A DNA stretch of 10,989 nt from CAIPSZ01 sp038065015 (GTDB lineage Bacteria > Patescibacteriota > Patescibacteriia > PEXW01), in contig JBBTRU010000051.1 in assembly GCA_038065015.1 (NCBI GenBank), forward strand, positions 1-10,989, given 5' to 3'. Both the position numbers and the translations under genes were made by a program. The notes under the pieces were generated by a model. That model saw only the letters and a list, made by a program, of their open reading frames with translations, made no database searches and was not told the DNA's origin. Each line of letters opens with the position of its first letter. The stretch's first letter is position 1. Positions 1 to 6,477 of this stretch are shown piece after piece.

Positions 1-101
1 TTTTCTTTGGCCACAATCCGCAAAGACGCAAAACCCTTGGTCCGGGCCAAGGCCCGGAGCAGGATGAGCGCGTAGTCGGTGCGGGTAGAGAAGAAGGCCA
101 T
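1..101 (-). CDS. Rrf2 family transcriptional regulator (N-terminal fragment)
   Basis: Only the first 33 codons lie in the window; the rest runs off the left edge. The ATG is at 99-101. The N-terminus starts M-A-F-F-S-T-R-T-D-Y-A-L and continues L-L-R-A-L-A-R, then S-L-R-I-V-A-K-E. This matches the Rrf2 family start, where a short 'STrgdYAL..l..LA' helix is followed by 'vslr.IA' of the winged helix-turn-helix. Rrf2 proteins are small DNA-binding regulators; many hold Fe-S clusters or sense redox or cysteine status through Cys residues further along, which cannot be seen here. The upstream sequence on this strand has a TATACG box four bases before ATG and no Shine-Dalgarno sequence, so the mRNA may be leaderless. 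The family call is by eye on a short fragment. Confidence 0.6.
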   Translation of the reverse strand, partial: MAFFSTRTDYALILLRALARTKGFASLRIVAKE

Positions 102-205
102 AACTCGTATACTGTATGTGCTAGTTTACTCGGAGATCCAAAAATGCGCAAACGCAGCGGTTCACGAAGTCCTCAAGCCTATAGTTCCAATACTCCAGCC
201 TCTAC

Positions 206-1216
206 CTACGTCTTCGAAACCCGCAGCGACCAGGTGACCAGACCGTTGCCGGTAATGGTAATAGTGTGTACGCCTTCGGCAACGTCTGCCGTAATAACCT
301 GCGACTTAATTGACTCCACTTCTTTGTACACCTTCTCGTTGAGGACGAGGTCAGTATTCTCGACCGCCATCTTCACCTGGCCCTTGGTCACGCCCAGTTC
401 AAACTTGTACTGGCCACTCTTCGGGAAGTCACCGACAAACGTGTTGGCGTAGGGTGCATTCGCATCTTCCGACCCGCCGTTGGTATTACCACTAATGGAG
501 TAGGGTGGCGTCGGCGCCGGGAAAACCGTCAGCGTACCCGTGCTATTCGCCGTGGCCAAAAAGTGCGCGCCTTTGGTAAAATTCTTGCCCGCTTGCCAGA
601 CGCGGCCTTTTTCAAAAGTCCCTTTGAGTATTTGCGTCTTCGTATCCAAGGTGAGCGCTGGACCCTTGTTGAGCGCGCCGCCAGCAAAGTCCAAGGCAAA
701 GTTCACATTGCTGTATGCCACCCGGGATTCCAGCCGAATGGTGACGGCGCCGTCCTCTTTGCGGGCGCTGTACGGAAAGCTCTGCCCGGCAATGAGCGGC
801 GTGGAACGCACCACGGGCGGTGGCACCCCCGGCGTGTTCACCGGCTTAAGCTGACTGATCACTTTGGGGTCTTCGTCCGGGATCTTCGTCGGGTCGTAGC
901 CGGTGGCCACTTCCAAACCGTCGTTGTAGCCGTCCGCATCGGTGTCGGCGTTCAAGGGGTCGGTTTTGTACGACCGCTCCTGGTCGTTCGTTAGGCCATC
1001 GCTATCCAAGTCTGGATTTGCGTTCACGTTGTCATTGCTATTCGCATTGGCATTCACATCCGGCACTTCCGCATTCACGTTGCCATTCGCGTTTTCGTTG
1101 ACATTGGTATTCTCGTTGGCGATATTCGTGTTCGCCGGTGCCTTGCCGCACGCGGCCAAGCCCACCAGGAGGAGGGCCGAGAGGCTAACCAGGCTTAAAG
1201 TTTTCGTAAGGCGCAT
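206..1216 (-). CDS. Asn-rich lipoprotein with DxDxDG calcium-binding repeats
   Basis: This is a 336-residue secreted lipoprotein. Residues 1-22 form a lipoprotein signal peptide, with lipobox L-A-A-C and the lipidated Cys at 23. Residues 27-67 are a low-complexity linker of N-A-N, N-E-N and N-V-N units. Two acidic motifs follow, D-L-D-S-D-G (69-74) and D-T-D-A-D-G (91-96), each in the thrombospondin type 3 / dockerin-like calcium-loop style. The remaining ~220 residues look beta-rich and end in T-I-T-G-N-G-L-V-T-W-S-L-R-V; I do not recognise that domain. A GTG start two codons upstream (1222) is possible, but the ATG at 1216 is preferred because an extended -10 box sits six bases before it. 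The protein is probably anchored on the outer face of the membrane, with the linker crossing the cell wall. The function is unknown. Confidence 0.85.
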   Translation of the reverse strand: MRLTKTLSLVSLSALLLVGLAACGKAPANTNIANENTNVNENANGNVNAEVPDVNANANSNDNVNANPDLDSDGLTNDQERSYKTDPLNADTDADGYNDGLEVATGYDPTKIPDEDPKVISQLKPVNTPGVPPPVVRSTPLIAGQSFPYSARKEDGAVTIRLESRVAYSNVNFALDFAGGALNKGPALTLDTKTQILKGTFEKGRVWQAGKNFTKGAHFLATANSTGTLTVFPAPTPPYSISGNTNGGSEDANAPYANTFVGDFPKSGQYKFELGVTKGQVKMAVENTDLVLNEKVYKEVESIKSQVITADVAEGVHTITITGNGLVTWSLRVSKT

Positions 1217-1222
1217 ACCCAC

Positions 1223-1231
1223 AGGATACCA
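1223..1231 (-). promoter_or_regulatory. Extended -10 box for a leaderless lipoprotein mRNA
   Basis: On the minus strand the sequence reads TGG-TATCCT, then six bases (GTGGGT), then the ATG at 1216. There is no Shine-Dalgarno sequence. The spacing puts the transcription start at or next to the A of ATG. The same layout occurs before the genes starting at 2098 and 6461. Confidence 0.5.
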
Positions 1232-1255
1232 TGCCTGGCCAGCTGGAAAAAGGCG

Positions 1256-2098
1256 TTACTGCACCAGCACTTCGGAGAAGAGTAAGGCATTGGGAATGTT
1301 CCGGCCCGGCCCAACCCGGTACTTGCCCAGGTAGTAGAGGGCCGAGGAGCCGCCGCCATCCAAATTTATGGCGTACTCCATTTTAAAGGCATGCATGACC
1401 GCGGCTAAATCCAGCACCGTGGCACTACTCGCCACAATGAGGTACGCATTCTTACCCTTAAAGCCCAAACCGCTACGCGGGCCTTTGACGGTGCGCTGCT
1501 TCGTATCCAACTCGCTCGACGTAACCACAACCTTGCTCCCCATCACCAGCGCCGGGCCGTTCGAAATGAGTGCCGTGAGCTTGGTGTCGTACTGGGCCTG
1601 GAATGCGGTCAAGCCCGGCCAGTCTTTGGCCTCGCGCCAGAAGTGCCAGTGGTTCTCGGTATCGAAAGCCACCAGCGGGCCGCGGTTAAACTTATTCTGG
1701 TAGGCATTCACAAAGGTATGACGGACCGAGTTATACACCATCCAGTAGTACGAGCCGTACTGGCCCGCGCACGCCGCATAGTCGTAGGGGCAAAAGTATG
1801 TTCCGTTGATGCCGGCAAAGCCCTGCACGCGCTGGACGTACTTCTGCAGGGGCGCGACGGGACAGTTGTTCTTGCAATCGTAGGCCGACCCGGTGAGGGT
1901 GGAGATGTGCAGTTTGGGGTTTTCTAAATTGATCGCCACGACGTTCGCAGTAAACGTCCCCCGGGTGGTGGCTATAGACCACAGTCGCCACGAGGAATTC
2001 GGGGTAGCAATAGAAGTTGGCGTCACCACTGTTGCAGCGGAAGTTACCGGTCCAACAACGAACGTAAGAGCGACCAACAGAATGAGTATTTTACGCAT
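1256..2098 (-). CDS. Secreted phosphodiester glycosidase (NAGPA-like) domain protein
   Basis: This 280-residue protein has an N-terminal signal peptide (hydrophobic 4-20). The mature part carries the hallmarks of the phosphodiester glycosidase / NAGPA family (the domain of N-acetylglucosamine-1-phosphodiester alpha-N-acetylglucosaminidase): G-I-N-G-T-Y-F at 96-102, a central I-S-N-G-P-A-L-V stretch, G-P-R-S-G-L-G at 206-212, and the diagnostic N-L-D-G-G-G-S-S at 245-252 near the C-terminus. Bacterial members act outside the cell on glycosyl phosphodiesters or related envelope polymers, so a cell-wall or exopolysaccharide role is likely, but the substrate cannot be inferred. Four Cys (75, 79, 103, 110) could form disulfides, which fits the thioredoxin/CcdA pair nearby. 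It lies upstream of the lipoprotein gene on the same strand with a 39-bp gap, but each gene has its own promoter-like box. Confidence 0.85.
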   Translation of the reverse strand: MRKILILLVALTFVVGPVTSAATVVTPTSIATPNSSWRLWSIATTRGTFTANVVAINLENPKLHISTLTGSAYDCKNNCPVAPLQKYVQRVQGFAGINGTYFCPYDYAACAGQYGSYYWMVYNSVRHTFVNAYQNKFNRGPLVAFDTENHWHFWREAKDWPGLTAFQAQYDTKLTALISNGPALVMGSKVVVTSSELDTKQRTVKGPRSGLGFKGKNAYLIVASSATVLDLAAVMHAFKMEYAINLDGGGSSALYYLGKYRVGPGRNIPNALLFSEVLVQ

Positions 2099-2104
2099 GC
2101 AAAA

Positions 2105-2113
2105 AGCATAGCA
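2105..2113 (-). promoter_or_regulatory. Extended -10 box for a leaderless mRNA (glycosidase-like gene)
   Basis: The minus strand reads TGC-TATGCT, then TTTTGC, then the ATG at 2098. The six-base spacing and missing Shine-Dalgarno sequence fit a leaderless transcript. Confidence 0.5.
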
Positions 2114-2161
2114 TGGCCGCCTGGGTCAACCTAGACAGCACCGTGGATGTAGCGTATTTTG

Positions 2162-2196
2162 TATATTCAGTAGGCAATGTGTGCCAACATTCACAC
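2162..2196 (+). promoter_or_regulatory. Possible promoter and operator of the ABC exporter operon
   Basis: A TATATT box (2162-2167) matches the -10 consensus at five of six positions and would start transcription about 40 bases before the ATG at 2216. No convincing -35 is seen. Just downstream, GTGTG (2179-2183) and CACAC (2192-2196) form a small inverted repeat with an 8-base centre, placed where a repressor could bind. Both calls are weak. Confidence 0.25.
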
Positions 2197-2215
2197 GTAA
2201 TGCATCCGTACCGGT

Positions 2216-3133
2216 ATGGTCGACATTATAACCGTCACAAATCTTCAAAAAGTTTACGGCGACCTCACGGCCGTCGATAGTATAAACTTCGCCGTCCACC
2301 AGGGCGAGACGTTTGGCATCCTGGGCCCCAACGGCGCTGGCAAAACCACTACGCTGGAAATGATGGAGGGCTTAAAAGGCATTACCAGCGGGACGGTGGT
2401 ACTCGACGGGAAAGACGTAACTACCCACACGCGGGAGGTGAAGCAGGTCATTGGTGTGCAGTTACAATCTTCCACATTCTTCGATGGTCTCAACCTAAAG
2501 GAACTCATCGAGACCTTTGCCTCGCTGTACAGCACCGAAGTGGACGCCCTGGAACTATTGCGCGAAGTGCAACTCGAAGAGAAAGCCAAGAGCAAAGTAA
2601 AAGAGCTTTCCGGCGGGCAGAAGCAACGACTGTCTATAGCTGTGGCGCTCGTGAACAAGCCCAAAGTGCTCTTCCTCGACGAGCCCACCACGGGCCTGGA
2701 CCCGCAGGCGCGCCGTAACCTCTGGGATCTCATTAACCAAATCAAGGGCCGAGGCGTAACGATTATTCTCACCACGCACTACATGGAAGAAGCCGAGGTG
2801 CTGTGCGATCGCATTGCCATCATGGACCATGCGAAGATCATTGCCCTCGACACACCGACGGGCTTATTGAAACTTGCAGATGTCGGCACGACCATTGAAT
2901 GCCATGTGGATAAAAAGGTAACCGCCGAAAGTCTTGCGGCTATCCCCGGGGTGACGGAGCGAGAAGTGCATGACCATGCCTTCACGCTCAAAACTCGGCA
3001 ACCCGAAATCACGCTACCCGCGCTTTTCACTTTTTCCCAACTGCAAGGTATTGCCCTGCATGATGTCCAAGTACACCAGGCGACTCTGGAAGATGTCTTC
3101 CTCAAACTCACGGGTCGAAAGCTGCGAGAGTAG
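2216..3133 (+). CDS. ABC-2 type exporter ATP-binding protein (DrrA/CcmA-like)
   Basis: This 305-residue ATPase has all nucleotide-binding motifs: Walker A G-P-N-G-A-G-K-T-T at 37-45, signature L-S-G-G-Q at 131-135, Walker B V-L-F-L-D-E-P at 151-157, D-loop G-L-D just after, and switch His 188 in T-T-H-Y-M-E-E-A-E. Length and the C-terminal tail (T-L-E-D-V-F-L-K-L-T-G-R-K-L) are typical of the drug/antibiotic exporter branch (DrrA, CcmA, YadG type), where a C-terminal extension follows the ATPase core. It would power the permease encoded 24 bases downstream. The exported substrate cannot be told from sequence; small hydrophobic compounds or envelope components are usual for this branch. The start is the ATG at 2216; there is no clear Shine-Dalgarno sequence. 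Confidence 0.95.
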   Translation: MVDIITVTNLQKVYGDLTAVDSINFAVHQGETFGILGPNGAGKTTTLEMMEGLKGITSGTVVLDGKDVTTHTREVKQVIGVQLQSSTFFDGLNLKELIETFASLYSTEVDALELLREVQLEEKAKSKVKELSGGQKQRLSIAVALVNKPKVLFLDEPTTGLDPQARRNLWDLINQIKGRGVTIILTTHYMEEAEVLCDRIAIMDHAKIIALDTPTGLLKLADVGTTIECHVDKKVTAESLAAIPGVTEREVHDHAFTLKTRQPEITLPALFTFSQLQGIALHDVQVHQATLEDVFLKLTGRKLRE

Positions 3134-3157
3134 CCTCACGACCACGCACGAACCAAT

Positions 3158-4258
3158 ATGACGATAAAAAAACTCACCATCTCCTCGCTAAAAATGTTCG
3201 TGCGGAACAAGCAAGCCTTGTTCTTCACACTCTTCATGCCCTTCATTTTCATTGGCATCTTCGGCCTCGTGGGTTTCGACAAGCCGCAAACTATTGACAT
3301 TGGGGTCGTCACAAATGCACCGTCACCAGCCACGAAAACCTTTGTCGAAGCACTGGGAAAAATTTCTGCTTTCCACGTCCAGAGCGGCAATGAGCCTGCG
3401 GAACGTGCGGCGTTGCAAAAAGGTGAGCGAGCCGTAGTCCTCCTGGTGCCGGATGACCTCTTCCCCGACCCGGCATCAAAAACCGCTCCGAAATCGAAAG
3501 ATGTGACGATTCTGAAAAACGTCGCGTACGAGCAGCAAGCGCAAACCGCCATCGTCATCCTGACGCAGCTCTTCGACAAAACCACACTAGAAATTGCCAA
3601 GGCCCCAACGCTCTTCAACCTCGACGTACAAGACATCAACGCGAAAAAAGTACGGTACATCGACTTTCTGCTCCCGGGTATTGTTGCTATGTCTATCATG
3701 CAGATGGCCGTGTTCTCCGTGGCGTTCCTGTTTACGGACTACAAAGAGAAAGGTATTCTCAAACGCCTGCTCGCCACGCCCATGAAACCCCAAGACTTCG
3801 TGGCCTCGCAGGTAATTACCCGCCTTATTGTGGCTGTCGTCCAGTCGGCAGTACTGCTACTGGTGGGCGCGCTAGTGTTCAAAACGCACATCTACGGCAA
3901 TCCCCTGCTGATTTTACTCACGGTGTTCTTGGGCGGCATTATGTTCCTCGGACTTGGCTTTACTATTTCTGGCCTCTCAAAAACCGTGGATGCCGTACCC
4001 GCCATTGCGAACATCATCATCTTCCCCATGCTCTTCCTGTCCGGCATCTTCTTCCCCACCAGCAGCATGCCCGACTGGCTACAAAGCGTTGTGCAGTATC
4101 TCCCCCTGCAACCCTTTGCGCATGCGCTGCGAGAAATTGTTGGTAATGGTGCGAGCTTCGGTGATATCAAAGGCGATCTCGCCTGGATAACCGGTTGGGC
4201 GCTCGCCCTCGTCTTCCTTGCGGTTATTACCTTCCGCTGGGAAGAGAAGCGAATGTAA
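3158..4258 (+). CDS. ABC-2 type transporter permease
   Basis: This 366-residue membrane protein follows the ATPase on the same strand. Its topology is that of ABC-2 permeases of the ABC2_membrane_3 type: one N-terminal membrane helix (about 20-41), a polar extracytoplasmic domain (about 42-170), then five C-terminal helices starting at L-L-P-G-I-V-A-M-S-I. The conserved stretch K-E-K-G-I-L-K-R-L-L-A-T-P between the second and third helices contacts the ATPase in this family. The protein ends T-F-R-W-E-E-K-R-M, and the same ending recurs as a gene remnant at 5679-5735. It forms the membrane half of the exporter. The downstream gene is convergent, and I see no clear terminator in the 57-bp space between them. 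Confidence 0.93.
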   Translation: MTIKKLTISSLKMFVRNKQALFFTLFMPFIFIGIFGLVGFDKPQTIDIGVVTNAPSPATKTFVEALGKISAFHVQSGNEPAERAALQKGERAVVLLVPDDLFPDPASKTAPKSKDVTILKNVAYEQQAQTAIVILTQLFDKTTLEIAKAPTLFNLDVQDINAKKVRYIDFLLPGIVAMSIMQMAVFSVAFLFTDYKEKGILKRLLATPMKPQDFVASQVITRLIVAVVQSAVLLLVGALVFKTHIYGNPLLILLTVFLGGIMFLGLGFTISGLSKTVDAVPAIANIIIFPMLFLSGIFFPTSSMPDWLQSVVQYLPLQPFAHALREIVGNGASFGDIKGDLAWITGWALALVFLAVITFRWEEKRM

Positions 4259-4315
4259 AAAACGCTGTAGCGCAATATTGAAAGGGTGCTGTGCCTGGGT
4301 TCACTTTTGTCATGC

Positions 4316-5038
4316 CTACATTGCATTAAGACCGCGCTCCCAACCCTGAAGCTGGTCCAGCCAATTTGGCATGTACTCCACTAGCCATCCTTGCACGTCG
4401 CGGTCGACACCCAACCACATGAGCACTGCAACGAGAATGAGGAGAGCACCAAAGCCTTGCTGCAGCTGACGCCCGTGGACTTTAAACCAGCGCAATCGCA
4501 CTGTGAGGCGTTGCCCCAACGCGGCAATGCCGCCCATGGGCAAAGCTGACCCAAGTGCATACGCCAAGGTTGCGCCAATAACCTGGCCATCGATTTCGCC
4601 ATTTGCTGCAAGAGTAATAACGCTTGCCAGGAGCGGACCAGCACAAGGCGTCCAGACCGCACCCAACGAAAGCCCGAGGACGAAGCCGCCCCCAAAGCCG
4701 TGACGCTCGACCGGTACACCAGTACGGCTCAATCGACTACTTACCCAGCTTTCAAATCTTTCCAAAACTGCAGGTACGAGCATAAGCCCACCTAAAAGTA
4801 GGAGTATGGCTATACCAAAAATTCGGCTGGCATTCGGCGATAGACCCAAGGCGGTCACCAGCCACGACAACATCAAAGTAAAAATCGAAAACGACAAGAC
4901 AACGCCAACGATAATACCCCATGGCCGCCAGCGGCCCTGCTGCGCACCGCCAGCAAGGACAATGGGGAGCACCGGCAATATGCACGGTGCGAGCGCGGTG
5001 ACAACTCCTGCCAAGAATGCTATGCCGAGGAACAGCAC
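4316..5038 (-). CDS. ccdA: CcdA / DsbD-type thiol-disulfide membrane transporter
   Basis: This 240-residue polytopic protein is the right length for CcdA with six membrane helices. It carries the two redox cysteines of the family: C19 in A-L-A-P-C-I-L-P-V-L-P on the first helix and C132 in V-W-T-P-C-A-G-P on the fourth. CcdA moves reducing equivalents from cytoplasmic thioredoxin across the membrane to an outside thioredoxin-like partner, and that partner is encoded directly upstream. The start codon is GTG (5036-5038), only three bases after the thioredoxin stop, with no Shine-Dalgarno sequence, so translational coupling is likely. The family is certain; the use (disulfide repair, cytochrome maturation or general redox homeostasis) is not. 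No cytochrome c or heme motif is visible in the window. Confidence 0.92.
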   Translation of the reverse strand: MLFLGIAFLAGVVTALAPCILPVLPIVLAGGAQQGRWRPWGIIVGVVLSFSIFTLMLSWLVTALGLSPNASRIFGIAILLLLGGLMLVPAVLERFESWVSSRLSRTGVPVERHGFGGGFVLGLSLGAVWTPCAGPLLASVITLAANGEIDGQVIGATLAYALGSALPMGGIAALGQRLTVRLRWFKVHGRQLQQGFGALLILVAVLMWLGVDRDVQGWLVEYMPNWLDQLQGWERGLNAM

Positions 5039-5041
5039 CGT

Positions 5042-5608
5042 TTAGAGGATATTGTCACGCACGGATGAAGCTTTACTATCGCCACCGCTCCACTGCTTGC
5101 GTTCGACGCCATTAGCATCGACCTGCACGAATGTATGCTGGTACGTCACACCGTACTGTTGCTTGAGTGCTGTCTCATGATCGTAATCTACTTTGAGTAT
5201 AGTTACATCCGATGGAAACGTACTAATATTTGCACGTAGATCTGGCTCTAATACCCTACATACTGGGCACCAGTTAGCATGGAAGTACAGCACTGCTCGG
5301 CCACGTTGCTGGGCCGTGACTAAAGCTGAGGACGTGTAGTCCACAAATTGCGCAGTGGCTATTGTCGCATTCGTATTGGCGCTATTCGTATTAGAAACCG
5401 AAACATTCGCTTTCACACTGTTATTCACATTAGTACTCGTTGGTTCTGTGCTGTTTGTACTACTAGTATTAAGCACTGCGGTATTAGCATTACCCGTATT
5501 GACCGTTGCAGTGTTCGTAGTAGTATCTTGGTTGTTCATAACCAATACGATGACTACCACCGCCAAAATACCCACACCAGCAAGAATGACGAGGATCTTT
5601 TTTTGCAT
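5042..5608 (-). CDS. Membrane-anchored thioredoxin-like protein with W-C-P-V-C active site
   Basis: This 188-residue protein has an N-terminal membrane anchor (5-24), a low-complexity Asn/Thr/Ser linker (about 25-82) and a thioredoxin fold (about 85-188). The redox motif is W-C-P-V-C with cysteines 114 and 117. The spot normally held by the cis-proline (consensus P-T) reads H158-T159 in Y-Q-H-T-F-V-Q-V-D. The domain sits outside the membrane, where it can accept electrons from CcdA, the next gene on the strand. The secreted proteins in this window with several Cys are plausible targets. The ATG at 5608 is fixed by the hydrophobic anchor that follows it; a TATACG/TAGTAT box lies within a few bases upstream and no Shine-Dalgarno sequence is present, so the message may be leaderless. 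Confidence 0.88.
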   Translation of the reverse strand: MQKKILVILAGVGILAVVVIVLVMNNQDTTTNTATVNTGNANTAVLNTSSTNSTEPTSTNVNNSVKANVSVSNTNSANTNATIATAQFVDYTSSALVTAQQRGRAVLYFHANWCPVCRVLEPDLRANISTFPSDVTILKVDYDHETALKQQYGVTYQHTFVQVDANGVERKQWSGGDSKASSVRDNIL

Positions 5609-5678
5609 AAACGTATACTAAATTACTACGAGATGTAGTAATCATACACCCGCTCAACCGTTCGTCAATCACCTCGAA

Positions 5679-5735
5679 TGCATTCGCCTATTCTTCGCTG
5701 TCTTCACCTTCCGCTGGGAAGAAAAAAGGATGTAA
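5679..5735 (+). pseudogene. C-terminal remnant of a second ABC-2 permease gene
   Basis: The plus strand here reads R-L-F-F-A-V-F-T-F-R-W-E-E-K-R-M-stop. The intact permease at 3158-4258 ends L-V-F-L-A-V-I-T-F-R-W-E-E-K-R-M-stop. The DNA also matches around the stop (ACCTTCCGCTGGGAAGA and TGTAAAAAA), so this is shared descent and not a chance ORF. Upstream of about 5679 the similarity is lost. The best reading is the tail of a duplicated exporter whose body was deleted. It also supplies the A-rich tract (T-rich on the minus strand) next to the terminator at 5732-5768. Confidence 0.6.
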
Positions 5736-5768
5736 AAAAGAAGGCCGTGTGTATGTTGTACACACGGC
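5732..5768 (-). terminator. Rho-independent terminator of the 49-codon gene
   Basis: GCCGTGTGTA (5744-5753) and TACACACGGC (5759-5768) form a perfect 10-bp stem with a 5-base loop. On the minus strand the stem is followed by CTTCTTTTTTACA. It lies about 20 bases past the stop of the small gene at 5787-5936. On the plus strand only two T follow the stem, so action is mainly in the minus direction. Confidence 0.7.
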
Positions 5769-5786
5769 TTCAAAAGTACACCAGTA

Positions 5787-5936
5787 CTAACCAGCAAGTC
5801 TCAAGTCGCCGCGCAATATGCCGTCGACCGTGGGCGCAAGCTTTTCTGGCTGCAACGCTTGTAGGCTGAGACGATGCCAGATGATTTTTTTCCTACCTAT
5901 GACCGCAAAATTTTCGGCTTTCTTTTTCTTTGGCAC
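5787..5936 (-). CDS. Small basic protein of unknown function (49 residues)
   Basis: This short gene is easy to miss. It starts with GTG at 5934-5936, preceded on the minus strand by a strong Shine-Dalgarno (TAAGGAG, five bases before the start), and ends with TAG at 5787-5789. A terminator hairpin follows about 20 bases later. The product starts M-P-K-K-K-K-A-E-N-F, has a likely amphipathic middle (I-I-W-H-R-L-S-L-Q-A-L) and ends V-D-G-I-L-R-G-D-L-R-L-A-G. It is basic at the N-terminus, has no signal peptide and no Cys. I do not recognise a family. Ribosome binding site, frame and terminator together argue that it is real. A TATAAC box lies about 20 bases upstream of the Shine-Dalgarno sequence and could be its -10. 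Confidence 0.6.
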   Translation of the reverse strand: MPKKKKAENFAVIGRKKIIWHRLSLQALQPEKLAPTVDGILRGDLRLAG

Positions 5937-6025
5937 GACTACTCCTTACTTCTCTTGGGTTATAAAACGCATAAAAATGAGCAATGTACGAATTGCGAGT
6001 ATACCTGCGTAAGTATATCCTGTCA

Positions 6026-6065
6026 ATCCCGCACCACTTTTTAGGTACCAAAAGTGGTGCGGGAT
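6026..6065. repeat. 16-bp perfect inverted repeat
   Basis: ATCCCGCACCACTTTT (6026-6041) and its exact complement (6050-6065) flank an 8-base loop, TAGGTACC. It begins six bases beyond the stop of the membrane-protein gene (6072) and would form a very stable hairpin at the 3' end of that mRNA. No T-run follows on either strand, so it is not a standard terminator, though it may protect or end the transcript. Confidence 0.7.
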
Positions 6066-6071
6066 CAACCC

Positions 6072-6461
6072 CTACCGCAGAAAGTCCAGATAGATTCCCG
6101 CCAGCAAGGCAATACCAGAGCTAGTAAAAATAAAAATGTAATTCCACTTCTCCCGGGTGGAACGTAAAGTCGAAAGAACGTACGCCATTGCGGCTTTTTC
6201 TTCCGCAGTGAGCTCAGTAAGTGTTGGGACTTTCTCGGCAAGGTGAAAATCCTGAATTACCTGCGCACGCCGCTGCGAGATTTGATACCGGTGAATAAAG
6301 TAGATAATGAAGCCAATGGTACCGACGTACCACGAAATCTTGAGTAGCGCAGGATTTGCATCGCTGAAGAAGATGATGATTCGATACGCGAACGTTGCAA
6401 TAATACCCACCCAAAAAAAGAGTGTGCGTACACTTTTAGCATGGAGTGTGGGGACGAACAT
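6072..6461 (-). CDS. Small membrane protein of unknown function
   Basis: This 129-residue protein has three predicted membrane helices: about 12-33 (L-F-F-W-V-G-I-I-A-T-F-A-Y), 39-57 (L-K-I-S-W-Y-V-G-T-I-G-F-I-I-Y-F) and 107-127 (Y-I-F-I-F-T-S-S-G-I-A-L-L-A-G-I-Y). Between the second and third lies a cytoplasmic stretch of about 45 residues, rich in charge (Q-R-R-A-Q-V-I, then L-T-A-E-E-K-A-A-M-A-Y). I do not recognise a family. The gene follows the M23 peptidase gene on the same strand with a 16-bp gap, yet it has its own extended -10 box exactly six bases before the ATG, so it may be transcribed both from the upstream promoter and as a leaderless mRNA. A perfect 16-bp inverted repeat lies just past the stop codon. 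Confidence 0.8.
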   Translation of the reverse strand: MFVPTLHAKSVRTLFFWVGIIATFAYRIIIFFSDANPALLKISWYVGTIGFIIYFIHRYQISQRRAQVIQDFHLAEKVPTLTELTAEEKAAMAYVLSTLRSTREKWNYIFIFTSSGIALLAGIYLDFLR

Positions 6462-6467
6462 GGTGTG

Positions 6468-6476
6468 AGTATAGCA
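6468..6476 (-). promoter_or_regulatory. Extended -10 box for a leaderless mRNA (small membrane protein)
   Basis: The minus strand reads TGC-TATACT, then CACACC, then the ATG at 6461. TATACT matches the -10 consensus at five of six positions. The box lies directly after the stop codon of the upstream peptidase gene. Confidence 0.55.
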
Positions 6477-6477
6477 G

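Noticed and set aside
1021..1130. Tandem DNA repeat or CRISPR-like array
   Set aside because: The repetition is the coding of the Asn-rich linker of the lipoprotein; there are no regular repeats with unique spacers.
4259..4315. Terminator between the convergent permease and ccdA genes
   Set aside because: Only a 4-bp CGCT/AGCG stem is present and no T-run follows it.
5678..6012. Two plus-strand frames of about 63 codons in the 5.6-6.0 kb gap
   Set aside because: They have no ribosome binding site and lie opposite the better supported 49-codon gene and the permease remnant.
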